Of a stretch of 64,000 bases of DNA, positions 11,158-22,290 are shown in pieces. The position numbers and the translations under genes are program-made. Below the pieces are notes generated by a model that searched no databases, was not told the origin of the DNA, and saw only the letters and a list, made by a program, of their open reading frames with translations. Source of the stretch: Dillenia suffruticosa (lineage: Eukaryota > Streptophyta > Magnoliopsida > Dilleniales > Dilleniaceae); the NCBI GenBank assembly GCA_033439265.1, contig JAVTVX010000008.1:3906001-3970000 (forward strand), in the 5' to 3' direction. Numbering within the stretch: position 1 is the stretch's first letter; each line of letters begins with the position of its first letter.

Positions 11158-14100
11158 TCATGCCAAGAATCCCTTACATTCAATCACAACAACAGAAAGC
11201 TTCCCCCATATGTGAGCCAGGAACCTAAAATAAGCCATTCTCCAAGATTTCTTGAATATTATAGGACCAATTACACACCAAAACCCTACCACGAATCCCC
11301 ATCCCATACCCAAATAAAACCACATTGAATCATTTTCATTATCCAGAGCACTGATAGCACGAGGTGGTGCCTCTTTATTACCAATGGCACAACAAGTTGT
11401 GAGAGGAAGTCCACAAAGATTGTTTCCCGAAAAACTGAAAGGGTCAAAACTTTGTAGTTGTGTCCCGAATGGAATTTTTCCAGACAAATTGTTGTGTGAT
11501 AAATTTAAGTGACTTAAAAAACTTAGATTCAAAATGGTCGGTGGAATTTCACCAAAAAGTTGATTCCATGAAAGGTCAAGAGATTCTAATGAACTTAGAT
11601 CACCAATCTTCTTTGGGATTACTCCCGAGAAATGATTTCGGGATAAGTTCAATGACCGCAATGCCAAGAGACCCGTAAGCTCATTTGGTATCTTTCCGGA
11701 GAAATTATTACTTGAAAGGTCCATGTAGCTTGCAAGACCAAGACTATTTTCATATAAATCCTCCCTTCCTTTTGTCACAAGTTGAATGCTTTCTGCCTCC
11801 CCCAATATTGTGCCGTCGTCAATTTGCGAAACGGGCCCAGACCAAATGGGCCCAGACCCAAAAGGCTTAAACCTGATGGGCTCAGATACGTGACTAAAGG
11901 TCATGGCTGTAAAATTCTTGACACAAGTTGGAATTTCTCCAAAAAACTCGTTTTGTGCAATATCCAAGATTTGAAGGGAAGTGAGGAGACAAAGCTCCTT
12001 GGGAATTTCACCTTCAAATCCATTTGAGCGAATGGTGAAAATTTCTATGTTTACAAGACGTTGTCCGACCCATTTCGGTAATTTTCCAATAAAGAAATTC
12101 ATGCTAAGATCAAGAATCCGCAACCTTGAACAATTTTGTAAAGACAAGGGTAGCTGCCCATGGAGTCTATTATTTTCTAGGCGCAATGACTCGAGGTATC
12201 TCAAGTATCTCATCGATCCTGGAATTTGTCCGGTAAATATATTGTTTCCCAACCAGATCGTCGTTAGATTTGACCAAGACATCCAACAATCAGGAATATC
12301 TCCAAACAAATTATTATTTTGAATATTCAAAACTTGCAGTCCATAATATTCTTCAGTTCTATGACAGAGGAAGTGGGTTATATTGCCAGAGAATGAGTTA
12401 TTTGAAAGATCTAACACTGACACATTTGGAGAGAGAATAGGCAATGGACCACTCAATTGGTTGGAGCTGAGGTCAACAAAGTGGACATGGAAAATGTTTG
12501 GAACTTGGCCATATATTTGATTGTCAGAAAGACTCACACTATCAATGTTTGCAAACAAGTTCCAAAACCATATAGGAATGCTGTCTGAAATTGCGGTGCT
12601 TGATAAGACCAAGATGTAAAGATCCTTTTGTGATTGAAGCCACAAGGGAAATTGAGGACCCAATTTCCAACCATTCATATCTAGAATTATAAGTTCAAAA
12701 CAAGGGATCCAATCACGGCTTACATTTAATATCAAAGAGTTTCCTGGTGCCAATAGCCTTTTCAAATTGCAAAGATGGATGAAATGAACTCCAGACACAA
12801 TTCCATCCAGCTTATTATTTTCAATACTAAGCGTCTCCAACTGTGAAAGGTGGCCAAGACTTTCGGGGAGAGACTCATTAAGCTGATTGTGATGCAAATT
12901 TAATACTCTCAAAGAGGTTAATTGTCCAATTGATTTAGGAACAGGACCAGAAATTGAATTAGAAGAAAGATCTAATTCTATCAAGGAGGTCAATTGCCCT
13001 ATTGATTCGGGAATGGGACCAAAAATTGAGTTAGAAGAAAGATCTAATTCTATCAAGGAGGTCAATTGCCCTACGGATTCGGGAATGGGACCAGAAATTG
13101 AGTTAGAAAAAAGATCTAGTTCCATCAAGGAGGTCAATTGCCCTATGGATTTGGGAATAGGACCTGAAATTGAGTTAGAAGAAAGATCTAATACCTTCAA
13201 GGATGTCAATTGTCCTATTGATTCAGGAATAGGACCAGAAAATGAGTAATAAAATTTCTGAAATTGATTGCCATATAAAATTAATTCTTGAAGACTCTGA
13301 GATACACATCCTCCCACTAAACCTTCAAAAACGTTTGACACATTTTCCCTAATATTATTCCAAGACAAATCAATTGTCTTCAAATGGCAAAGACCCGACA
13401 ATGATCTACTTGGTATTGTGGAATTGAATTGATTAGCCCCCAAATTAAGGAAGGTCAGAAGCGTCAAGTTTTGAAGGCCAACTGGAATGACATCAACAAA
13501 ACTATTATAACCTAAATCTAGAGACACAAGACTACGGAGATTAAAAATCCAACTTGGAACTGAAGGGCCTAAGTTGTTAGCAGAAATGTCAAGAATGACA
13601 AGCGAAGAAGAAAAATTCAAAGTGTGAGGCAATGGAGAAGAGGAGTGATATAGTCTACAACCTGACAATCGCAACTCCAGAAGGGAAGAGAACGAGTTCA
13701 TTATCCATAGCCAGTTTGTGACACCACTGAGATCCACTCCATCCAGTTGTAGCCGTTTCAAAGGGAGACCAGAAAGCCATTGAAGATTATTATCCTTAAT
13801 GGTCAACAAATTTTCAAAGTTTGATGATGCAAGACCGAGAGATTGCAAACGTGAGAGATTTCCAATTTGGGAAGGAATAATACCTCCGAAGCCAGCCCCA
13901 GATAGATTGAGATGTTGCAAACTCAGCAGAGAGCAAATGAAGGTAGGAATTGAAGTCCCATTGAAATTATTATAGCTTAAATCCAGGACCCTCAGATGCT
14001 TCAAATTTTGCAGAGAAGGATTGATGTCACCACTCAATTGCGCCCTTTCATAAGCTTCATAATCAATAGACTCTAGCCCAAAATCATGTAGAATCAAACC

Positions 14101-14388
14101 GAGACGAAGCTCTTGCACATGGCCTGTGAAGTTGTTACAGACCACACTAGCCCATTTGCAACAATCAAGTTCAGCAGTAGCATTCCAAGAGGAAAGTCGG
14201 TTTGCCCGATCTATGAGACCCTTCTTGAAGCTCAGCAGTGCCCCTCTCTCGCTCCCAATGCACAACACTTTATTATTGTTGGACCGTGTGCCAGCATCTT
14301 CAGAGGAACAAGGATTGATGTTGGGCACAACACTAAGGAGGAAAAGAAATACTGCGAGTTTTATATTGCACTTGCCTGAAATCAGCAT
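11158..14388 (-). CDS. RLP2: LRR receptor-like protein (EIX/HcrVf type), intact
   Basis: An uninterrupted 1076-codon gene without introns. It is a single-pass plasma-membrane protein with an extracellular LRR domain and no kinase. RLPs of this type sense pathogen or damage signals and signal through SOBIR1/BAK1-type kinases (family knowledge). In order: signal peptide (about residues 1-25), LRRNT cap with CIGSERGALLSFKKGL and DCCKW, roughly 28-30 LRRs of LxxLxLxxN.xxGxIP type, an island domain (about 11790-11900), four terminal LRRs, juxtamembrane EN-D, a helix with GMGWGFVVGF (GxxxG) and a short basic tail with YFRF, a YxxPhi endocytosis-like motif. I chose the ATG at 14388, not the longer ORF start at 14577, because it is the start shared by RLP1 and RLP3 and the longer version would run through the TATA box. 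One whole LRR present in RLP3 is missing near 13415, and another is shortened near 13250. Confidence 0.93.
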   Translation of the reverse strand: MLISGKCNIKLAVFLFLLSVVPNINPCSSEDAGTRSNNNKVLCIGSERGALLSFKKGLIDRANRLSSWNATAELDCCKWASVVCNNFTGHVQELRLGLILHDFGLESIDYEAYERAQLSGDINPSLQNLKHLRVLDLSYNNFNGTSIPTFICSLLSLQHLNLSGAGFGGIIPSQIGNLSRLQSLGLASSNFENLLTIKDNNLQWLSGLPLKRLQLDGVDLSGVTNWLWIMNSFSSLLELRLSGCRLYHSSSPLPHTLNFSSSLVILDISANNLGPSVPSWIFNLRSLVSLDLGYNSFVDVIPVGLQNLTLLTFLNLGANQFNSTIPSRSLSGLCHLKTIDLSWNNIRENVSNVFEGLVGGCVSQSLQELILYGNQFQKFYYSFSGPIPESIGQLTSLKVLDLSSNSISGPIPKSIGQLTSLMELDLFSNSISGPIPESVGQLTSLIELDLSSNSIFGPIPESIGQLTSLIELDLSSNSISGPVPKSIGQLTSLRVLNLHHNQLNESLPESLGHLSQLETLSIENNKLDGIVSGVHFIHLCNLKRLLAPGNSLILNVSRDWIPCFELIILDMNGWKLGPQFPLWLQSQKDLYILVLSSTAISDSIPIWFWNLFANIDSVSLSDNQIYGQVPNIFHVHFVDLSSNQLSGPLPILSPNVSVLDLSNNSFSGNITHFLCHRTEEYYGLQVLNIQNNNLFGDIPDCWMSWSNLTTIWLGNNIFTGQIPGSMRYLRYLESLRLENNRLHGQLPLSLQNCSRLRILDLSMNFFIGKLPKWVGQRLVNIEIFTIRSNGFEGEIPKELCLLTSLQILDIAQNEFFGEIPTCVKNFTAMTFSHVSEPIRFKPFGSGPIWSGPVSQIDDGTILGEAESIQLVTKGREDLYENSLGLASYMDLSSNNFSGKIPNELTGLLALRSLNLSRNHFSGVIPKKIGDLSSLESLDLSWNQLFGEIPPTILNLSFLSHLNLSHNNLSGKIPFGTQLQSFDPFSFSGNNLCGLPLTTCCAIGNKEAPPRAISALDNENDSMWFYLGMGWGFVVGFWCVIGPIIFKKSWRMAYFRFLAHIWGKLSVVVIECKGFLA
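12917..13250 (-). repeat. 72-bp tandem LRR module array in RLP2 (5 copies)
   Basis: Five nearly identical 24-residue modules of the form SxSGPIPESIGQLTSLxxLDL follow each other inside RLP2. At the DNA level the period is 72 bp, with words such as TCAATTGCCCTATTGATT repeating. The corresponding array has 2 modules in RLP1, 4 in RLP3 and at least 1 in broken RLP4, so it expands and contracts in frame. Confidence 0.9.
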
Positions 14389-15168
14389 CTTAACAAGTAG
14401 AGTATGTAAACAATGCATGACACTTGTGGAGGAAAGAGAGATATATATAGAGTGTATAACAAAATTTCTTTGCATAATTTTTTGCTCTCTTTTCATGTGG
14501 GCATAGGCCAGGCTAAAATTTTCCGCAAATTCATTAATGACTTGGATATGGATGTAGCGGTCAGACTTGACTCTCACTTTTGGAATTGTACATATTCCAA
14601 TTCAAGTATCATTTTTTCTCCAACCCGCAGCATACGGGGCAGGAATTTTCAATGGCTAGGAAACAACCGTGTGCTTTCACACATTAATAAAGTTTTGTAT
14701 CACTATCAGTCAAGAAAATAATTAAAATTAGTACAATTCTAAAATTTCATATTAAAAATATCCATTGTTACAAAAGAAAATCTATTTTAGGTTTCATAAT
14801 TTCAATTATATTGTAGCATTCTTAGAAGTTAAATCTTGCATTCAAATTTCAACTACATGCTTACAAGCAAATAAGAAATTATTGTAACTATACAACCTAT
14901 CCATATAAAACCTTTTTTGGATTTGCAATCGAAATTAAGATTAGTACAACTAAGATTATCTGACATTTTTTAGTTCAAAAAATTATCAATTTATCCCTCA
15001 CACAAAAGAAATACATTGTCTACTAATTGTACTCCAAACCGAATAAAATTTCAAAAGTGGTTTGCTATCAAATAAAAATAAAATAAATAGTGAAAATTAT
15101 AAAATAGTCATTATATCAATACATTTTAATATAAAATATAATGTAACAAAGAATTAACATACAAATGT

Positions 15169-15200
<32 letters not shown>

Positions 15201-15540
15201 GGTTTGAAACTTATCCTGAGCAAATGCAATGTATTATTCCCAACTAGCGTTTTGGTGCGTGGACTAGATGCCCTCAAATTAGCAAAATGGATTTAAAAAA
15301 AAAAAGGTAATCTGGAAAAATTTTTGAAAATATGAACTGAGAAAAATATGAGAATGTGAATTTATAGATAATCAATGAGTACTTATTTTGTGGTAATTCG
15401 AACTAGTAATACTAATTTTGTCCATTTAAACATTCTTCACAATTTTATTTTATTTTTTTTAGAAAAAACTGAAGTTTGAAGATAATTATCCCCAGTAAAC
15501 TTGTATGATAGAGTTTTGAATATTATATTAATATGTTTAT
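14389..15540. repeat. RLP 5' flank segment, unit B copy
   Basis: Promoter-side DNA of RLP2, matching 1607-3320 but lacking the part equivalent to about 1893-2650 (the join is at TTTCACACATTAATAAAG, near 14682). A (CT)n microsatellite lies at about 15175-15200. No gene seen. Confidence 0.8.
14440..14452 (-). promoter_or_regulatory. Putative TATA box of RLP2
   Basis: An ATATATATAG run about 55 bp upstream of the chosen ATG at 14388, at the position conserved in RLP1 and RLP3. It supports that ATG over the upstream in-frame one at 14577. Confidence 0.5.
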
Positions 15541-15639
15541 TTTATTAACAGCAGAGAGAAGTGCATGAGCAGGTGATGAGGAAAGGCAAGGCCCATCTTC
15601 AGTCTACCATTTTCTTTTTGCAGGAATAAGATCCGAATG

Positions 15640-15965
15640 ACTCCTAACGCTTAGTTTGGGAGTCTAGGAGAGAGAATTAAAGTAAAATCAAGAAAAAAAA
15701 AGAAAAAAAGGAAAATGATAAAATTTTCTTTTTATTTTGTTGAGAAATTTTAGGAAAGGCAAGAATATTTTTCTTTTTAAGAGTAAATTTGGTATATTAA
15801 AAAGTTAATCTAAGTCAACTTTTCTTTTCTTTTCTCTTCGTATGAAACTCTTGGGAAGAATATTTTTTATATTTTTAAGAATGAAAAATTAGTTCATTTC
15901 ATTTTTTTTCTTTTCTCTCCGTATGAAACTCCCACACAAAAGAAATAGAGCCATTTTCTCTTCTA
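15640..15965. repeat. Possible foldback element (GTTTGGGAGT ends)
   Basis: The segment starts TTAGTTTGGGAGTCTAGGAG and ends with the inverted word ACTCCCACACAAAAG; a purine-rich left arm faces a pyrimidine-rich right arm. Related left arms occur near 4395, 17525 and 43555. It could be a low-complexity MITE, but I could not define clean termini or a target duplication. Confidence 0.3.
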
Positions 15966-16099
15966 ATCTCTTTTTTTTTTCCTGAATCTGTTCATCCAAA
16001 CATAATATAAGTGACCGTTTGCCTGAGGTCTTCATCCACAAATTCATCTAAACATAATCTGATCATCCAAACATAATAAAGTTAATAGGATAAGGGTTT

Positions 16100-16325
16100 G
16101 GTGATTGTTGTTGCCAAATTGAAATTTTTGTTCAAGTACAAATCTGCCTATGCAAAGATAGCGTCTGAATATAAATTTCCGGACAACTTTGTATAGTTTT
16201 TGCATTCTCAGTTATCTATTCTAATCAATATGCAATTTCTTCTGGAGTGCTGTTATGTATAAGGGTGCTACCTTGCTTTAATTAGCTAATGATCATGCCC
16301 TTAAACCCTGAGTGGGTATAATATA
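16100..16325 (+). pseudogene. Tail of the PPR pseudogene block, detached copy
   Basis: About 200 bp matching the end and 3' side of the PPR pseudogene at 26640-26845 (words AAATTGAAATTTTTGTTC, AAATTTCCGGACAACTTTGTATAG and CTTAAACCCTGAGTGGGTAT). The PPR-coding part is absent. It joins straight into an RLP 5' flank at about 16325, which marks a rearrangement junction. Confidence 0.7.
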
Positions 16326-17420
16326 CCAGAGAGATATACATATAGAGAGTATAACAAAATTTCTTTGTAAAATTTTTTGCTTTCTTTTCATGTGGGCATA
16401 GACCAGGCTAAAATTTTCCACAAATTCACTAATGAATTGGATATGGGTCAAACTTGACTCTCACTTTTGGAATTGTACATAGTCCACGTCAAGTATCATT
16501 TTTTCTCCAACCCGCAGCATACGTGGTAGGAATTTTCAATGGCTAGGAAACAACCTTGTGCTTTCACACTTTATGTTTAGGAGGGGAAACCATGCCAACC
16601 ATTTCTTAATTATGATGTTCTGTATAAACTTGACTCGTGTGATAATTAATCACTAGAAAAGCATATTAGGGGCTTGGAAGAGTTACTCTGAAAATAATGC
16701 TTCCAACAATTAGTGGGTATTGGCTTTATGCTTTATTCTTATGGCTTTGTTTTTTTTTTTTGGTATCATGTCTTGGACACCGCTCGATATCTGGGGTTTT
16801 GTTCCGATTAATCCAGACTGACCGCTACAGTGACTCCTTTCGGAGGGCGGGTCTCTTAACGGGGAACGCTCCATACACATGAGGATCCGATACTCCCGGG
16901 AGGAATCGAATCTCGGTCATACTTAAGGATACTCAACCCCACATCCAGTTGAGTCAACCGACGTTGGTAAGGCTATTGCACTAGTACCGCACCTGTAAGG
17001 CTCGACTGCAGCATCAGAAGAGTCCGCGTGAAGCAGGGGCAACGCATCTTGTTCATAATTTTAGTAATATCTTATGGAATTGGTATTGTTGCTTTCCCTA
17101 TAATTAGATGTTAATTTCCATCTAGACTTAGAATTGATCCCCCGAGATAAACGCTATGAACAAGTCAAGGCAGGTTGTTTTTCTAATGTAGGCATATAGG
17201 GAAAAAGAAAGATGAGATCTATAGAGTCTTGCATAATCCAAGCGATGGACGATTTTTTGGGTTTACATGTGGGGACAGACTATGCCAAATTTTTCACAAA
17301 TTATGATGTAAACTACGATGTGGACTACCATAGACTTGACTATTGCTAGGAATAGACTCAAAATGGGGGGTAGGGTTTCAACAATGTATGATGAAGGCTT
17401 ATTTGTTTTTAATAAAGTTT
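16326..17420. repeat. Orphan RLP 5' flank (no gene attached)
   Basis: This matches the RLP1 5' flank from about 1650 onward: a TATA-like run, ATAACAAAATTTCTTTGT, the TTTCATGTGGGCATAG word, and later the ACATGTGGGGACAGACTATG word. The coding side has been replaced by PPR-tail DNA. It is best explained as the remains of an RLP copy lost by recombination. A SINE is inserted in it (16750-16968). Confidence 0.75.
16750..16968 (-). mobile_element. tRNA-derived SINE
   Basis: On the minus strand the insert starts ACCAACGTCGGTTGACTCAA, has a B-box-like ATTCGATTCC (+ strand 16902-16911) and ends in ACC plus a poly(A) tract (T-run at 16750-16762). The flanks ATGGCTTTG and AAGGCTATTG look like an imperfect target duplication. 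The matching site at about 2093 in unit A lacks it (TTATGGCTATTGCTCC), which gives an empty-site comparison. The A box is only weakly recognisable. Confidence 0.65.
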
Positions 17421-19435
17421 TGAGTTTACCGTTTTCTTTATGTAGGAATAAGATCCCAATTACTCTTTTTTTTAACACAAAAATTCAAATTTAAAATTAC
17501 CATATCCTAATTATTCTTTAACGCCTAGTTTGGGAGTCTGGGAGAGAAAAGAAAAGTAAAATCAAGAAAGAAAAGAAAAGAAGGGAAATGATAAATTTTT
17601 TTTTTTTTCATTTTGTTTAGAAGTTTTGGGAAAGAAAAGAATAACGTGGGACTCATATGAAATTAAACATTTTTTTATCACATTTTTAAATGTAAATTTG
17701 GTATATTAAAAATGTTTTTAAGAATGAAAAATTAGTCTATTTTTTTTCTTTTCTCTTCGTATATAACTCTCGAACGAAAGAAACAAAACTATTTTCTCTC
17801 CTAATCTCTTCTCTTCTTCGCGTCCATCCAAACATATTGTAAATGAGTGTTTGCCTTTGATCTTCATTCCGGTGACCATGTGCCATTGCTCGCAATTCAA
17901 CTCCAACAGAAAGTATGGATAAGTAACGTATCGTTTGGTCGCGAGCATGAAACGGACGAGATGAAACAAAAGGAACGAGACAAGATAAAATGGGCGGAAT
18001 GAGGATTTTAAAAATGCATAAATATAAATTTAGAAAAAAATATCATAATTTCCACTTATATATCTGTCTCCTTTTTGAGTCCCTAAAAAATGAGGTACAA
18101 AAATTTAACTGATTTTTATTCCCCAAAATGAAGTGAAGATAATTTTTGATTTTGTGAACCTTTTTCCTTTATAGAAAGAACACAACCACTGGTACGTATT
18201 GCTTGTCAAAGCAACAGCCAAGCACACATAATGGTCCACAATTTTGAAAACAAAACCATGCATTAAACCAACAGAGCATTGTTAATACATATACATGTGA
18301 ATCCTGGTGAAGAACATTTGCCCTACTACATAACACTGACTCAATTGATCATCCGCAATTATGCTTACAGATCTACGAGAAGTATTTTCTACTCTTACAA
18401 GGGGAAATTTTGCTGGTGAATCGAACGGGCCCCTCGACCATTGAAGCTTAAAAACCGCTAGCTAACTCAGTGGCTAATATCAAGTGTCCTGCTTATGAAT
18501 GTAAAACTTGGGTCCCAAGAACTTAAAATTAGACTCATCATAAATCACACAAATCTTTTAACATGTAAAAATTACTAATTTAATAGTCATTTAAATGTTT
18601 ATTTGAATTTTCTTTTTGAAATTTTATTTATTTTATAAAAAATATTATATTTTTATACAATAATTAGACAAAATTTTATTATAAAAATGTCTACATCATA
18701 ATGTGGCTTGATTTTCTTTGCATATGAAATTTATGCGACAAACTCACAAATCTGCTCTATTTTTTCATTATAAAAGTATAATTTTTAAATTGTATCCTTT
18801 TGTATTTGGATTAAAAAAATGATAAAATTGATTAACAAAGAAAGACACTCTCACTCTGTCTATAAACTCTCCTACCTTTGGCATCAGCTAGATTTAATCA
18901 ATGATTTTCTGAGCAGAATTATATTTACAGGTACACATAAACTTGAGAGAAAGTATATAGAAATTTAGTGCATACAAAAGTAGAATTAGGAACACTAAAC
19001 TAATCAACTTTGGAGAAAAATATTGAGCGGATGAGAAGCATAGGAAATAATGAATACTCAGAAACAGAAACAGCAGCAGAGCAGAGCCTATCACATGTTA
19101 ATATCCCCCCCCCCTTCAAACAGCAAAGACCACGAATCCGAAAATGAAATAAATAGAAAAAAGAGTTGACAGACGGCACAAAAACAACAAAAGCTTCGAC
19201 CCAAAATTTTATGCAATCACTGCATTCATTATTCCTATATTTTTTATGAGAAAGTAGGAAGAAGGAACTTTGCAAAAGGATGGATACAACTCTTGAACTT
19301 TTCTTTTGGAGCCGTTCCATTGCTCCAAATGAGAGATAACATGCACTAGAAGCGAAGAAGAACCTAAAGACGCCATAGAATTCCGGATATGTATTGGACA
19401 AGTCGTGTTTTATAATTTATCAAAACATCTAAATT

Positions 19436-19529
19436 CTATGCTAGTAATATCGGGAATATTACTACTGCCAATATTATATAAGAAATTCCAATAGCAAGTG
19501 CAAGATCAAAATGTAAAACCTGGAGCCAT
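19436..19529 (-). pseudogene. 30-codon membrane-peptide ORF, frameshifted copy
   Basis: Same ORF as 52960-53052. An extra T after the seventh codon puts a TGA in frame right after MAPGFTF. The downstream part (FDLALAIGISYIILAVVIFP) is otherwise preserved in another frame. At 94 bp it is one base longer than the intact copy. Confidence 0.6.
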
Positions 19530-19556
19530 GATATGGGGTTTAATTTAAGGGTAGCA

Positions 19557-19557
19557 A

Positions 19558-19599
<42 letters not shown>
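19557..19599. repeat. (GT)n(GA)n microsatellite
   Basis: A compound dinucleotide run just upstream (minus strand) of the small membrane-peptide ORF. The sister copy at 53095-53141 has the same arrangement, so the run was part of the ancestral leader or promoter. Confidence 0.8.
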
Positions 19600-20160
19600 T
19601 GCTCAGGGGAAGGGAGTCTACCAAGAAATATGCTGACTTTAAACTGCATTGGCTATAGATGCATGTGCAAGTCTCAGATGCATGTTTGTGAATTGAAATA
19701 AGTCAATTTAGGGTGTTCATAACAAGTAAAAACAATGGATGTGTTATTTGAAGTATACCCATTGGGTGAGCAAAATTTTAGCAGTCCGCATGATTTGCTC
19801 ATCTGAATTGATGAATGGAACTGTACATTATAGATGTGAAGTGAAACTAACTTTCTTGACATCGAAAGCAGGGATTAGATTTACCAGTATCTGAGTAAAC
19901 ACATTTGCATTATTAGCCAAGTAGGCAGACTTTAGCTTGGCCAGGCAGCATGCCTGGCCCCTGCATTGCCGCTCTTGGCCTGCCTTTTAGACCAAATTTA
20001 AGATTCAGTCTGGCCAAAATTTGTCAGGGCCAAGTTTGGGATTGCATCTCCCCAGTCATGCAAAAGCCAAGTCTAGCCAAAATTTGTCAGGGTCAAGTTT
20101 GGTTTGGTTGGTCTTTCACAGTCAACGCCGACATTGGTGCCCAATCTGAAGTCTGAAGTC

Positions 20161-20834
20161 TCTACACAATTTGGTATACGAGAAAAATATAAGTGGAGGA
20201 GAACCTAAATAGCTAATCTCGTCACGGAGAAGGACAAGACTCTAGAGTTAGTCCCCCCTTTATACATCAAAGTCTAATCCATTTTTGGTTCCAATCCCCA
20301 CATTTGAACTTAATATATATGTAGAATAAATTATTACCAGAAATAATTGAAGTTCTAAGTATACATAAAGGCTTTTATAATTTTGAAAGAGGTGTGGAGA
20401 GTTGACTGCCTTTTTTTCTTCTATCCTTGTGAGGCGGTCGATGGAATCTATCGTGGCCTGCCTTATTTTAGTTTAATTTATCCAATTAAGTTTAATTTAA
20501 ATTGAAAAGTTAACTTGTTTAATTAAACTGGTTTGATTTTACTTATTGCATTAAATGATGAACGCCTAAGAATTTTATAAATTATTAAAGTAAGCTTAAC
20601 GCAATACGCTCTGCCATGGAGAACAATATATTGATTATATTTATCAAGATTGTTTTACTTAAGATTTTAAACCAACACAAAAATAAATAATTTTTATTCT
20701 ATTTATAAATTCAAAACATATAATTTTGCAATATTTTACAATATTTTGGCCGAAAGTCAAAAATAATTTTTAATTTTGACCATGACATTAAAGATTGGAA
20801 CCCTATTAATTTAGATTTTAATAGAAACACAGAT

Positions 20835-20867
<33 letters not shown>

Positions 20868-22290
20868 CAGAGAGATAAATCAGCTTACTAATGGCTCCTG
20901 GTAAATGGAAACAAGTACTAAGCAAATTTTAGATTTAGGTTTACAAATTTATTTCTATATGAATAAATTTTATGTTATATATATATATATATCTTTGACA
21001 AATTCGGGAATTATTTAAATTGAAAAGTTAACTTGTTTAATTAAACAGGTTGGATTTGTTTTTGTTTAAATTGTTTAGTCTAATTCATTAGTCTGATAAA
21101 TGGATTTATTTAATTAATTAGCTAATTATTTATATATTAAGACAAAATTTATATTATCTAATAAACTAACAAATTATGTATAAATTTGAGTTCGAAACTT
21201 AAAAATAAAAAAAAAATTATATGGTGAGAGATATCAACTAAATAGGGTTTTTATAGATATTTAAATCAGATTAGTTGAAATATAATTTTAGATATCGATG
21301 GTGAGAATATTAAAAAAAAAAAAAAAAAAACCAAGTCGAGCCTTGTTTTTAGCCTACCATGGGCCACTAGTCAGACCCAATTCGAAAATCTTTATAACGG
21401 GTGTGGCGTACTAAGATTTTAGCTTGACTTTGATTTCGTTTTGACTCCCAATTGTTTACGGAACTCTTTAGCGACTCAATTGACACCAAGTTAAATTTAA
21501 TTATAATTTTTGAAATGTAACATTTTTAAATAAAATAAAAGGTTTTGTAAATTATCAATTCTCTATAAAATGAAATTCAAATTATTATTATATTAATAGT
21601 TTTTTATATACAAAATTATCAATTTTAGTATTATTAATCTTAACTTTTCACCATTAAAACTGTGATTACAGAACGATTGTAAGTATTAAACCATCTTATT
21701 CCACTAATGACGTTTTTATCGTACTCCTCCATACAAAATTGAGATTAAATGAATTTTTATATAAAAAATATTAATTTGATAATACATTTTTTTTAAAATT
21801 CACTCTTACCATAAAATTTAATATTTTTTTTTTAAAATACTTTAATCAAAAAAATATTAAAAGTAAAATAATAGTAATATTTTATGGTATTAATGTTAAA
21901 ATTTGAAAGATCTACAGGCTTAAAAAGTGAATTAAATAAATTTTTATACAATATAATTTTCATAAATTAGTAAATCTTTTATTATAATGCTAAATTATAG
22001 TGATAAATTTATCGTTATTAATTAATAAAATTAGATAGTTCATATTAGAGGAAAATCAATATAGCATTGTTAAAAAAAGACTATTTACTATTCGTATTAT
22101 CTTTTTTTATTGTAAGAATAAAAAGGAAAATTTGAGTTTTTCATTAACATGCCTCTTCAAGATTAAGTCTTTCAAGTTATTTAAGAAATTATTAAAAATA
22201 TCAACATATTTTTTTTAAAAAAAAAATTATTGTGTAAATAAGTGTAAAAGTATATTAATAAATTTTGGTACCAAAGCCAGGTTAAATAAA
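20161..22290. other. AT-rich spacer, no gene recognised
   Basis: Noncoding in appearance. It holds a long A-tract (about 20839-20867), a second A-tract (about 21312-21330), and a direct repeat of about 45 bp (word GAAAAGTTAACTTGTTTAATT at 20501 and 21021, slightly varied). No LTR-like or coding structure could be shown. Confidence 0.5.

Larger units (their letters stand above)
17430..20160. repeat. smORF block, unit B copy
   Basis: This segment matches 52108-53625 in unit C, apart from extra DNA at about 18540-19290. It carries the damaged 30-codon ORF (19436-19529), a GT/GA microsatellite, and a terminal stretch with repeated CAAAATTTGTCAGGG words. The unit C copy runs on into a ZSWIM-like exon; this one diverges near 20060. 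No other gene seen. Confidence 0.65.

Noticed and set aside
14389..14577. N-terminal extension of RLP2 by 63 residues
   Set aside because: It would run through the conserved TATA box and leader, and RLP1 and RLP3 do not conserve it. The ATG at 14388 in front of a typical signal peptide is the shared start.
18410..18490. Possible tRNA gene or tRNA-like SINE (GTTCGATTC on the minus strand; also at 52730)
   Set aside because: A B-box-like word is present, but the flanking bases do not form acceptor or T stems and no tail or target duplication was found.
19000..19401. 133-codon minus-strand ORF starting MSNTYPEFYGVF
   Set aside because: The sister sequence at about 52830-52920 breaks the frame and lacks most of its length. 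There is no recognisable domain.
20485..21060. Two 45-bp direct repeats as LTRs of a small TRIM element
   Set aside because: Similarity does not extend beyond about 45 bp, the ends are not TG...CA, and there is no primer site or target duplication.
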